Shown: piece by piece, positions 22,290-33,063 of the stretch | Layout of the letters: each line of letters opens with the position of its first letter | Numbering within the stretch: position 1 is the first letter of the stretch | Assembly (NCBI GenBank): GCA_028641055.1 | Contig: CM054058.1 | Location: 86,811,927-86,875,926 of the forward strand | Length of the DNA stretch: 64,000 bases | From: Alopecurus myosuroides | Taxonomy: Eukaryota > Streptophyta > Magnoliopsida > Poales > Poaceae | Direction: 5' to 3' | The notes under the pieces: model-generated | Told to the model about the DNA's origin: nothing | Database searches by the model: none | Seen by the model: only the letters and a program-made list of their open reading frames with translations | Translations under genes and position numbers: made by a program

Positions 22290-22450
22290 CACTAGTAGGA
22301 GAAACCCTACTAGTGACGAATAAATATGGGCTAGCGGGGTAGCGCTGGCGAACATCGCTTCGTTAGCGGTAGCAGATGTTACTGCTGGCAAACAGGGTCT
22401 TGTTCGCCAGCGCTAGGTTTGCCAGTGGTAGCTCTGTTTGCCAGCGCTAC
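22290..22450. repeat. CACTA-B left TIR and subterminal repeats
   Basis: The first 26 bp form an imperfect palindrome, CACTAGTAGG at the tip and CCTACTAGTG 6 bp on. Then come several direct and inverted copies of TAGCGCTGGCGAAC or variants (for example near 22342, 22410 and 22440). Confidence 0.85.
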
Positions 22451-22673
22451 AACGCCTAGTTTTTTTTTGTTATTTTCGTATACCATGCTGTATTTCCTGG
22501 TATTATACTATACAGGTGCAAATACATGTATTTTCTGTAATTTCTATAATTCACACATACAAATCACTCCAACTTTTTGAATCATAGATATATATGTTCA
22601 CATATGCATATATATGTATATGCAATACACAAACCGGGATCCATCAATATCGTACGAAAATAAGTTTCACAAA

Positions 22674-22676
<3 letters not shown>

Positions 22677-22715
<39 letters not shown>

Positions 22716-23089
22716 CGCGCTATTTGACACCCAGGGTGCAGAATAGTTATTCTACACCCACCCAGTATCTTTTGAACCGTACATGATTTTTACTTCACAT
22801 AAATTTTGCTGTATTCTTTATGTCGAGTAGAACGTAAGAAAGTATATACATGACATAAAACTTTTATTTACGTGATGCTATAAAAACAATGAAAAAAACA
22901 TATTTTATGTTGTTTTTATGACTTTTATGTTGCTAGGACACATATTTTTTTTTATTTTTATGCCGAGTATTCTCTTATGTATCTAACATGAACGTAAATA
23001 GTTGCATACGTAACATAAATTTTTGCCTTGCGAACATAAAAACATTGTGGGTGCAAAATAAGTTTTCTACACACAGGGTGCTGAATAGG

Positions 23090-23154
<65 letters not shown>
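22677..23154. repeat. MITE-like 384-bp insertion flanked by (TA)n on both sides
   Basis: A (TA)n tract (about 22677-22710), then a core at 22711-23094 whose two ends are related inverted repeats (GACACCC...TACACCCACC against GACACCC...TGCACCCACA), then a longer (TA)n tract (23095-23154). There is no coding capacity. Flanking TA tracts recall the rice Micron class that targets TA microsatellites; a match to that family is not shown. Confidence 0.6.
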
Positions 23155-23157
<3 letters not shown>

Positions 23158-23329
23158 GCATTCATAAATACACATCGATCTCGATAACATGTTTATGTCG
23201 GAAGATTTCGAACCAAAAGTATAGTCATCTAATTAGTTTAACGATTACAAAAGTATCACATGCACACAACGCACGATATAGATCAATCGCAAACAACACA
23301 TCGACGATTACAAAAGTACCACATGCTTT

Positions 23330-23452
23330 AGCTTCCGCCTCCGCTTGCAATCTTTCGCTAGGCCAGCGCGCCGTCCATTTCTTTATCTCTCTGTAGACCA
23401 AGCTAAAATCATTAGGCCGGCAAAGAAAATCACAAGTTCTTATTAGGAGCAC
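23330..23452 (-). pseudogene. Possible relic of the hybrid-binding-domain gene in CACTA-B
   Basis: It lies just downstream of CACTA-B ORF2, the same place as the CACTA-C gene at 43902. The minus-strand frame reads YREIKKWTARWPSERLQ followed by AEAEAKA, which loosely follows the pattern of the CACTA-C domain (W..C..QV..F...YKSY.T...AEA). The N-terminal part and any membrane tail are missing. The resemblance is weak and could be chance. Confidence 0.25.
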
Positions 23453-23483
23453 AATTCGTACCGAACCGAATACAGACCGTCGA

Positions 23484-26400
23484 TCATTTCTTGGTCGTTG
23501 CTGTGATCTTCTGTTTCTTCAACGCCGGGAATGGAAGAGCACCTTCTAACGAGCTGAATGGTCTCTCGTCAGCCTGCTCTAGTACACATTGTCGCAGCTT
23601 ATCGTTAGATGGTCGGCATTGCGAGTAGAAGACCTCGTCAGCGCTTATTACATCCTTATAGATGATTGTGCAGAGCTTGCGCTGGATGCGACCAAAGTTC
23701 TGTCTGAATTCAGCATCAGACCATTCGACGATGCTGCGACACCATTTGTCCATAGCAGACATGAATTGTAGACTCTGCTGGTCCTTCACGATCTCCATCA
23801 TGTGTTGGATGAGGTACCACGCGTCCATATGGCCGCCTGGCGCCTGCTTAGGGCAGGGGAACTCTTTTCTGTGTCTGAACACATATTTCCCTTTAATCTG
23901 GTGTGCTCTGCCCCAGAATTCTTCCTCCCTAATGTAGCCGTCCATAGCTTCATTGAGAACATACTTGATGAGGGAGTAGTTCTTCTCCTTAAGTTTACTC
24001 CCGGAGTCGAGATATACGGCGTGCGCGTCTCTCGAGTAGAGCATGATGAGTGTGCCGTAATTGTTTCTGCGCAAAATGGTTCAAAGAGTCCATATATATA
24101 ATCCTCAAAAATTGTAACCACTATTAATTGTATATGCGCAAACTTAACTAAAGATGGGAAATAACTTACTCGGGAAAGTAAGGCAGGAGGACGATCTTCT
24201 TGTGCATTTGATTATTGTACATCACCTTTTTGATGTACTTTGCCGTTATTGCCCTACCCTTGGGGTTATTCAAGTACATGTCGTGCATGTAGTAGGTGTC
24301 TACTAGCGCGATACTTTTGGTATTCTCTACGGATAGTTGATGCGTCAAACTGAGCGTAAGAAGGCAGACCATTGATGAGTGGAGGGATTTCATGTGGAAC
24401 ATCCGAAAAATGTCATCAAATCTCACTATGATCTTGTTTGCGTTGCCTTCATTGAAAAATCCCACTGTATATGGCACATTTGCGACCGAAACCCTCATCG
24501 TTGGATTTTTCTCTTTGAGAAGCGTCGTCTCCATATATAGAACACTGTCATGGACGCTACGTATATCACCCGTGAACAAGGAGGCCAACCTCGGAGGAAG
24601 CATCAGTTTGGCCAACTCATCGATGTCATGCCAGTCGTGTATGGGTATCCTGCCCAATACCCGTCCTGCTGGCGGGTTAGACTTCGTCCCCTCCACCGGT
24701 TGGCTCATGGATGCAACATTAATGGTAGAACTCTTCTTAGTTCTTTTCCGTGTCGTCTTCTTAGGCTGATTTTGAAATATATTTGCTACCGCCTCTTTGA
24801 GGGCGTCCTGGCTGAGGAGTTTCTCGGGGGCTACCGGTTCTTGAGAAGAGAAAATACGCTTCGTGCATTGATATTTATCCCCTTCCTCCGCTGGCATGAG
24901 AAGTTCATCAAGATCATCCAGGCCGGCCCCCTCGTAAGGATCGTCGACGAGGTAGTCATTAGGGTTCTCATCTTCAACATCGTCGTTGTCGTGTCGCACG
25001 GACTTTGCAGGTGAGAAATCCTTGTGTTGGCTTGGGTGCCCTGACCCCTGGACCGGTGTTGGAGTGTTGACAGGAGTAGTTTCCAAACGAATTAGTGATT
25101 TTGGCCATGTCAATCACTGACTGGTGTTCGGAGGATCGAGAGCACCAAAACCAGGGAGCACCCGACTTAATGTTACCCTGAACACGTCGTCGGGAATTCG
25201 GACGCCGTGGCACACGCGGTTGAGAGGTGTGATGATCATTCCTTTAGCCACGTCCTTTGACTCGCCGTTCACACGGAGGAGCAATGTGCATCCCGTCTCG
25301 TCGGCATGCGAAACGTCGTTAGAGACTGAGGCTGTCACGAATCAAGTCATAATATATAATTAAGTTGTGGACGCTGAATTACCGTGAGGGCATTGAGCTC
25401 GGACAAGGGCGATGGACCGCTAAGGGTCGTCGGCGTCGTTGCAGAGACGTGGCAGGGCGGTGACGGATCTTCGCGACCTTGCGGCTCGGGGTTGGCGGCC
25501 ACCTCGTTCTACGCAATAGGCACCACAATGGGGGCCACATTCTGCTCAGCAGGCGCCACGATGGGTGCTATATTGATCACGGGGGGAGGCCCTTGTCTGC
25601 CACCTGCCATCCAAGGCGCTAAGGACTACGCTACGGATGCACAAATGCTAGGGAGGAGCGCGTTGACCCTCTTGTTCACAAGTTTGTCGATCGTCTTCTG
25701 CGGCACCTTGTTCTGCTCCTTTCTCTTCTCCTTAGTGTCCGGGTAGTAGTGCACATGCTGATGACCCTTTACGAGGCCATGCACAAGGCCACGATGCGGC
25801 TCCTTGTCAATGGATACTCCCTTCGACGCGTTAAGCGCCTTAATATAAGGGGTGTCATACGGGTCCTTGTTCATTGTCGCCGAGGACCCCCTGTTAGACT
25901 GAGATAGACGTTCTTTTTCTTCTTCCTCGATATATTTCTTCTCGAGCTTTTTGAACTTCTCGTTCAACATAAGATCGTCGGGCTTTTGGGGATCTTCCCT
26001 ATAATGGGCCCTGACCCCGCGGGTCGGCGATCTTGTCATACGGGTTCGGCCCTTTTCTCTCCGCATCCTGCTTAGCCCAAACTTTTAGCTTCCCAAGGTA
26101 ACCCCGGCTTCCGAGATTGTGAGGACCAACGTTCTTTTCTCGGAAATCTTTTCCCCATTTACTCAGCGCCACCCTTTCCAGTTTGAGTTCGTCGAGCTTG
26201 AATGTGGCAAAGTCTTCCTCAGAAATGGAGGGCCGCATTTTATGGATCTCATCCAAACCCTTACCCTTCGCAATCATCTCCCGCAAACTAGATCTCCAAG
26301 TCGTAAACGCCTTAGTGAACTTTCCGAGTGCTGACAAGTTGACCAGATTGCTCTTCACGTCCTGGTTGCCGTAAGGATCCGGGAACTTGAACCTCGTGTG

Positions 26401-26863
26401 CAGCTTCTCAATCAGCAGGGCGGCCATAGCCTTGTTTTCTTTATCTCTGAGCTGGCCCGTATTAACGTTGCCAAAGTCTCGAGCAATGCAGCCTATCTGG
26501 TTTCCATACCCCTTAGCGTAATTCTCTGGCTCGATAGGAGCACCGCTTTTGGGTTCCACTACTGTCAACTCTTGCCGGATGGTGGCGAGCATGTTGTGTC
26601 GTCTTTCTTTGTGCTTACGCTACGCCCTCGCTACCGGAGGTGTCATCCCCGGTGCCACTACCGGGTTGACCTTCTCCAGCCGATGTATCGGTGCGCGGCG
26701 CCTCCTGGCGAATGGTTTCCTCCATCTCGTTGTCTGCATCGCCCTGCGTCTCCGGCTCCGGTCGCAGAACTAGGGGTCCTCCTCCGGCGCCAAGCATAGA
26801 GAGCCACGCATCGTCGTCCTCGTGTCCGGTCCCAGAACCACCCGCCTCGTCGTTGTGAGCCAT
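23484..26863 (-). pseudogene. CACTA-B ORF2 with Ulp1-like C-terminal domain, inactivated
   Basis: ATG 26863-26861 starts MAHNDEAGGS, matching CACTA-C ORF2, 2 nt after a CCTTAG acceptor. The first coding block (26863 to about 25376) has an acidic Gly/Ser-rich start, AKGYGNQIGCIARD, then a coiled-coil KKLEKKYIEEEEKERL. It is broken by frameshifts near 26615 and 26030 and by in-frame stops near 25626 and 25510. A second block starts after GTGACAG (about 25341) and runs to a GTAAGT donor near 24172; it has TGA at 25116-25114 where CACTA-C has Trp. The last exon (from about 24079, after TGCGCAG) carries the Ulp1-like end: VYLDSG, the Gln of CPKQAPGG, then HMDAWYLIQHM. Where active Ulp1 proteases have His-Trp this has Tyr-Gly, and the Cys position is Asp. 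The non-peptidase role is unknown. Confidence 0.75.
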
Positions 26864-27852
26864 ATCTAAGGAGAGAATAGTGAAAATTAGTTCAAAAAAT
26901 CCTAAAAATTAAGATATACATGAGTCCAAATTTCCCGGGCAATATAATATATGATATTTTTAGCAAAAGTAATGCCAAAATTCACGGAAAATTTCGGCAT
27001 GACCTTTGCTTAAAATATCACATATGGAGTACCCAAAATTGCCGGAACGGAAATTAAACGACATTCCGACAATTAAGGGCCCCACGTGGGTACCTGCACA
27101 TAAAATCCCACCCCATGCTCCCATTTCATCCCAAATTTAGACATCCACACGAAGGTGGGCCCACATCATATATAAACCACCACATCACCGCCATCACATA
27201 CCACCATCACCGACATCCAAATTTGGATATCGTCATCACATCGCACACCACCACCATCACCACCATCACATCGCACACCACCACATCCACACACCACGCC
27301 ATCACCGCCATCGTCGTGATTCCACCACCACACCACCATCATCCACATCCACCACCACCACACCACCATCATTCTTGCAAACCACCAGTACCAAAAACTG
27401 TAGCAAAAACAACAAAAAAACAGTTTTTTCTTGCAAACCTTCTGTGGAACACGTTGAGGGCGTGGAGGGGCAGAGAGCACCAGCGGGGAAGAGGTCGCAG
27501 CGCCGCCGTAGGAAGGAGTGCGGGAGCGCAGCGGAGTCGTGCGGGAGCGGAGGGGGGTTCAGGGGTCGCCGGTGGTGGCCGTGGGCGCGCGGTGGCAGGT
27601 GGTGGCTGTGGGCGCGCGGTGTTGCAGAGAGGGGAGGGCGCGCGAGCAGCAAGGAAGAAGAGAGGAGAGGGGAGGGAGGTGCGGCGCGGGGAGGTGGACG
27701 GCGACACGGGGACATGGACGCCGGTGAGCAGTTTGGCCGCGTGGAGGTGGACGACGCGCGCGTTCGTTCGTGCTTGTTCGGAAGAAAAACGGCTGTCCTG
27801 GGCTCTGTGCTCTGTGGGAAGAGGCGGGGGGCCCACGCGTAAGTGAGATACG
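26864..27852 (-). promoter_or_regulatory. CACTA-B ORF2 upstream region
   Basis: Next to the gene lies an AT-rich 5' intron-like stretch containing the conserved hairpin module (26985-27075). Then comes GGGCCCCACGTGGG near 27077, a CAC/ATC-rich low-complexity stretch (about 27170-27400), and a GC-rich block (about 27450-27850) that could be a first non-coding exon. The overlapping ORFs on both strands here are His-rich or Arg/Gly-rich composition artefacts. Confidence 0.5.
26985..27075 (-). promoter_or_regulatory. Conserved hairpin module, CACTA-B ORF2 copy
   Basis: On the minus strand the arms are TGTCGGAA (27071-27064) and TTCCGGCA (27047-27040), pairing over 8 positions with one G-U. A shared downstream block AGCAAAGGTCATGCCGAAA follows. 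The module lies about 120 nt upstream of the ORF2 ATG, inside the putative 5' intron. Homologous modules precede both main CACTA-C genes. Confidence 0.7.
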
Positions 27853-27985
27853 GGGCAACGTACCGCTGGCGAACATAGTTGTTGGTTCGCCAACGCTATG
27901 TTACCGCTGGCCAACAAAGGTTGTTCTCCAGCGGTAACATAGCACTGGCGAACCAGCAGCTATGTTCGCCAGCGCTACCTTATTT
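27853..27985. repeat. Internal CACTA-B motif cluster
   Basis: At least five direct or inverted copies of the terminal CACTA-B motif (CGCTGGCGAACA, GTTCGCCAGCGCTA) lie between transposase and ORF2, about 1 kb upstream of the ORF2 start codon. Confidence 0.85.
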
Positions 27986-27999
27986 ATTTGTTTCTTTAT

Positions 28000-28535
28000 T
28001 TTTCTTTGAATTGATTTACTGTATTATTTTTGCTTTATTTTTCTTTGAGAAACATTACTGTTTTATTCTTTCTTTATTTCTTTTTTATTATTGTTAATTT
28101 TGTTTTCCATTATTTACTTCATGTTTTCTCTTGTTTTCTTTTTGTTTTCTATTGTCATTCTTGTTTAAATTTGGTTTTCCATTATTTCCTTCATGTTTTC
28201 TATTTGTTTCCTTTATGTTTTCTATTGTTTTATTTTGTGTTCCATTATTTCCTTTTTTGTTTTCTCTTGTCCTTTTTATGTTTTCTATTGTTTTCCTTTA
28301 TGTTTTCTATTGTTTTTCATTGTTTCCTTTATGTTTTCTATTGTTTTCTATTGTTTTTCATTATTTCCTTTATGTTTCTCTTGTTTCCCTTTTGTTTTCT
28401 CTTGTTTTATTTTGTTTTCTCTTGTTTCCTTTATGTTTTCTATTGTTTTTCTTTGTGTGTTCTATTGTTTTTCGTTGTTTCCTTTATGTTTTCTATTGTT
28501 TAATTTTGTTTTCCATTATTTCCTTTTTTTCAAAA
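28000..28535. repeat. T-rich minisatellite-like tract
   Basis: About 500 bp of degenerate units such as TTATGTTTTCTATTGTTTTC, 15-30 bp long. It yields long Phe/Leu/Ser ORFs in all three plus frames, so no frame is selected. It lies just downstream of the CACTA-B transposase. Confidence 0.85.
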
Positions 28536-28578
28536 AATAACTCCACACATTTCAAATAGAGAACAAGGTACAATAAAT

Positions 28579-31500
28579 TTATAATAAGTGCACATCAGAC
28601 CAGTTGATCCATGTATATACATAGTATCGTCGCATACAAGGCAGACAAATATATACATACTTTCTCAGTGTTTGATCTTTTTTGGTCGCAGTTGCATAAT
28701 TTAGCCCCACATCATGACTTTTTCTTTTGAATGGAAGACCATGCATATGTAGCGTTGTTCTGCTTCTTCTTGTGGTGTATGTTGCATGAATATCATCATC
28801 ATCTTCTTGATCATCGTCAATATTTGGGTCGCCGAACGTGTCGAACTCGTCCTCGTAACCGACTCCATCCATTCCGATGATATTTCTTTTCCCTCTCCTC
28901 ACGACAACGCGGCTAGGCTTTGCGGGGTGTGTTATGAAGAAGCATTGGGACACATGCTTAGCCAATACCCATGGCTCATTTTGCGCTGTGACGTTTGCGC
29001 TTGATGAAGTTTTGGCTTCGGGAATAACCATGGTTGTAAAGTATTGGTCTTCTTTTCTGACGGTCGACATCCTAGCCCATCTCACACGGAACATAGGCAC
29101 CTTTTCTCCAGAGTAGTTAAGCTCCCATATCTCCTTGATCCTTCCGTAGTATCTTAACTTTTTGTCACCGGTGTAGGATTCCATCGTTACCCCTGAGTTT
29201 TTATAATCGGAAGTTTTATCTTTCTCCTCCGTGTAGAAAGTGAACCCGTTGATATCATATGCTTGAAACGTTGCTAGGTTGGGAGCGGGGCCATGTGCCA
29301 AGGCGTACAATAGTTTATTTTTTGCACAATCCCTTGGCGGTTGGTTAGCGACGATCTCATCTTTAAACCAACGCAAATAAGTGGAGTTATGTTGTCTGAT
29401 TATTTCTTCTTTGGTCCTCCGCTTGCCTTGTTCAGTGTACTTTTCCTTAATCGACCTCTTGTGTTTTTCCACCCAAGTATCGACCATGTCAATGTGTTGG
29501 AGAGCTACTAAGTTTGCCCTGTTAAATTCGGTGCGTCGACAAGCCCGATCCACATGCACTTCTCTACATCCATTTTTGTGACCTGCTCCATCGAGCTTGC
29601 CAATGTGCTTGTTTCTAGACAGACCAACAGGGTCCTCCACGTCAATATGATTCGTGCAGAAAGAGATGCGCTCTTCGGTGAGAAAGCCCTGAATGATGCT
29701 TCCATCCGGACGGGCCCTGTCGCGAACAAATCCTTTGATGACCCCATTCATCCTTTCAAACGGCATCATGTTGTGCAGAAACAACGGCCCGAGATGGATG
29801 ATATCGTTCATGATATGGACCAACAGATGAACACATATGTGAAAGCATCATGGTGGAAAGTACATCTCAAGCTCGCATAGTATCACGACAATCTCTTCCT
29901 GCAGCCTTGAGATCTGCTTCCCCATGATCGACTTTCGAGATATGACGTCGAAGAAGTTACACAGGCCAAACAGGGTTTCCCGGACGTGCTTTCCATTATC
30001 CCACGGATCGCAACCGGAAGTATCTGCGTCATCATCACGTAACAGTCATGAGACTTCGTCCCGCTGATCTTTTGTTTCTACGCGTCTGGGAATCTGCTTA
30101 TTACCCTGAGTAACCGCTAGGGACTTTGACTCCAAGAAGGCACATCATCAATTTTGTGATCTCGTCTGGACTAATAGTGAAGCAGGAGGGGGGCAGTAAT
30201 AGTCATTCCTCTTAACCCTTTTGGCCTTGCGACCCTCCGTCTCCTCATCACACAATTGGTCGTCGTCTTCATCATCCGGGCGTCCCCCCTAAAGATCTAC
30301 CCTAATACCAAAATATTTCAGGTCGTTTCTTGCTTTCACCCCGTCATTGGTCCTCTCTGGCATGTTGAGCAGCGTGCCAAACAAACTTTCAAACACATTC
30401 TTGGTGATATGCACCAGATCAAGGCAGTGAGGCGTATCGAGAATGGGGCAGTATGACAAGTCCCAAAACACCAACCTCGTCTTCCATACATCTAGAAGCG
30501 GTTTTGGCGCTTTTTGCTTCTTTTCCGGCTCTGGGCATTCCTTCAAATCATTCAGCAACCTGTAGATTTCTTCGCCGCACCTCTTACGTGGAGGTCCCCG
30601 GAGCACATCTTGACTGTTAAAAATGTCTCCTCGCCTTCTCCACGTGTCTTTGTTGGGTAGCCACCTTCTATGGCAAACGAAGACTGTTTTCGAAGACCCG
30701 GGATCTTTCGGAAGTTGCATAAACGTGGGTTCATCCATGCACCTCACGCAACCGTTATGTCCATGGCACACCTGGCCCGCCACATATCTGTAGCCGAGTA
30801 GGTCGTGAATCGTACAGAGCAAGACATCTCTCATTGGGAAATATTGTTCACCGAAGGCGTCCCATGTGTTCACCCCTTCCTCGGCCCATAGTGTGTCCAG
30901 CTCATCTTTAAGAAGCTTCAGGTATAGATTGATGTCGTTGCCTGGTTGTTTCGGCCCTTGAATTAGCATACTTATGTGAATATACTTCCTCTTCATGCAC
31001 AACCAGGGGGTGTTGTACATCCATACAAACACAGGCCAGGTGCTATGGGTGTTGCTCTGATTGCCAAACGGATTGAGTCCGTCGGTGCTCACACCCAACC
31101 TGATGTTCCTTGCCTCCGCCCCGAACGTTGCATATTCACAGTCAATTGCTTTCCAATGACTTTCATATGAAGGATGTGTCAGATTTACTTTTTCACTTCG
31201 CTTTGGATCTTTCAAAACTTTCTTCCTCCTTTTCACGTGCCAGCGCATGAGCTCTGCTTCCTTCCGCTCCGTGGAATAGCGTTGCAGACGAGGAATGAGC
31301 GGAAAGTACCACACAAGTTTTCGAGGAGCTTTCTTCTTCCCTTTCTTGGATCGAGCGGCGTTGCAAACTGGACAAATGGTCTTGTCCGCATCCTCTTTCC
31401 TGATAAATGTTGCAATCGTTGATGCACACATGGTATTTCTCGTGCGGTAAATCAAAGGGGCACACGACTTTCTTGGCCTCGTCGCAACTTTTAGGACACG

Positions 31501-32034
31501 TGTTGCCCTATGGAAGGATATCGTGCCAGTATTGCAGGCTTGCATCGACGCTTATGTCGCTCTATTTGTATCTCGCCTTCATCTGCAGAAAATCGAGCGC
31601 CACTCTCAGGCGGGACTCTCCCGGACCGTAGTCTACATACAACGGTTTCTTCGAGTCTATCTCTAGTTCGCCAGCTTAGATTGCTGTCTAGCAGCAGATC
31701 TCGAGTTAGTCGTCTTTCTCAAAAGCAGTTCTTTCAGATAAGGGTCACGCACAACTTCCGTTAGGGGTGTCCCTGTGTCCTCGTCTTCTTCCACGTCTTG
31801 TTCAACATCTTCTCCATGATCATGTCCGGGGTCATGAGGCTGATCTTGGTCCTGTTGTAGTTCTTTTCTATCATTGTTATTGTCCTGTTGCACATCATTT
31901 CCTACCACCGCCGCCCCATGGACTTCATCATCTTCATCATCACTTGTCCACTGACTATTCTGCCCATCCATGAAACCATACCTGAGGAGGTGATTGAGCA
32001 AGTCTCCAGTAAAGGGGTTGAGCAAGCCCCCTAG
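28579..32034 (-). pseudogene. CACTA-B TnpD-type transposase, inactivated, main part
   Basis: The minus-strand coding continues from 44823 (across the CACTA-C insertion) with LLRYGFMDG, an acidic Asp/Gln/His-rich spacer, a Cys-rich TICPVCNAAR, the Transposase_21 core (STDGLNPFGNQ, WLCMKRKYI, LIQGPKQPGNDIN), CLDLVHITKNVFES, then after a gap HNMMPFERMNGVIKG and the DUF4216-like end with RRGKRNIIGMDGV. It would have cut and joined CACTA ends. Damage: frameshifts near 31670, about 31393 and between 30288 and 29823, plus several in-frame stops. The protein is close to the CACTA-C transposase and more distant from that of CACTA-A. Confidence 0.85.
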
Positions 32035-32410
32035 CACTACTAGGAAATGGCTATAGGAGTGATGATACCCGTGACGCACTTCTAGTTTGGCACGTCACGC
32101 CTATTACCCGCGGCGCACCGTGCTTTCGCGCGTCGCGCCTAAAGGCATACCCGCGGCGCACCAAATGAAAGGCGCGTCACGCGTATGTGTGGGGCCGGGA
32201 GGGCGAGCCTCCGAGGCATACCCGCGACGCACCCAGACCGCGGTGCGTCACGGCTATGTTGGGTACCCGCGGCGCACCTTCCAGTGGTGTGTCACGGCTA
32301 TCTTTTCCACGGGTGGCATCTATAACCGTGACGCACCACTAGAAGGTGCGCCGCGGGTAACCAACATAGCCATGACGCGCAGCGAAAAAGGTGCGTCACG
32401 GGTATACCTG
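32035..32410. repeat. CACTA-C left TIR and subterminal array
   Basis: The TIR is followed by about ten direct and inverted copies of a 12-13-bp motif around CCCGYGRCGCACC within 350 bp. Such arrays are bound by the TnpA-type protein in En/Spm; binding here is inferred. Confidence 0.9.
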
Positions 32411-33063
32411 GGACGAATTTAAGTGGTTGGGACCACCCCCCACCTCCCATCCCCCCATATCTCCACCCCATTTTAGATCTGGTCGCCCCCCACCTCCTCA
32501 CCACCCCATTTCCCCCATTTTCCCACCATTTAAAACTTATTTAACCTATTTTATTTGATATATATGTGTGGGGAATGTAGTAAACATTTGTCTCCACCCC
32601 CATCTCTCACTTTATTACCACTTTCCCTTCCATCTTTTCACTTCCTATAGCCACATACATACGTACTCTCTCGGTCTCGTGTCGGCAAGATCTATAGTTG
32701 GTGAGTTGTTGGAGGGATATGTATATGTGTTGTATGTATGTGTGTTGATCTCGCTAGATCTCTCATAGATCGATCTCGCTCGGTATCGGCGCCGTGCGTC
32801 GTCACAAAAGATTCATATGGTTGCATATATACATATGCGAAATTGTGTTGCGTATTTTTGATGAAATTTGTGGATGTCTTAAAAATGAGTTGACATGTGT
32901 TGCCAAAATGTTGATTCATTTCCATTTTGGCGACCACGCACTCCGAGAATGTCCTATTTTTAGCATAGGTCATGCCGAATTTTTCCGTCGACGACCATGC
33001 ATGCATCATCCATATATTACGTAATTTGATTCTAATTAATTTTTCATTTGATCTTTTTTTACT
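32411..33063 (+). promoter_or_regulatory. CACTA-C transposase promoter/leader region
   Basis: No gene. Pyrimidine-rich stretches lie near 32430-32640, a GTGAGT donor-like site near 32700, and the conserved hairpin module at 32886-32990. The leader may be spliced, but the acceptor before the ORF could not be fixed. Confidence 0.5.
32886..32990 (+). promoter_or_regulatory. Conserved hairpin module, CACTA-C transposase copy
   Basis: The arms are TGCCAAAA (32901-32908) and TTTTGGCG (32925-32932), 8 pairs with one G-U at the base, and loop TGTTGATTCATTTCCA. The shared block AGCATAGGTCATGCCGAAT follows. It lies about 75 nt upstream of the ORF. The sequence is homologous to the copy before ORF2 of the same element (38821-38922). 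Confidence 0.7.

Noticed and set aside
24392..25014. Plus-strand ORFs of 125 and 154 codons
   Set aside because: Shadows of the CACTA-B ORF2 minus-strand exon, which has clear similarity to CACTA-C ORF2.
27115..27846. Plus-strand 243-codon ORF
   Set aside because: It is made of CAC/ATC microsatellite (His-rich) and then GC-rich Arg/Gly/Ala. Other frames in the same stretch are equally open.
28030..28559. Phe/Leu-rich ORFs in three plus frames
   Set aside because: All come from the TTTTCTATTG-type tract. Openness in every frame shows composition, not selection.
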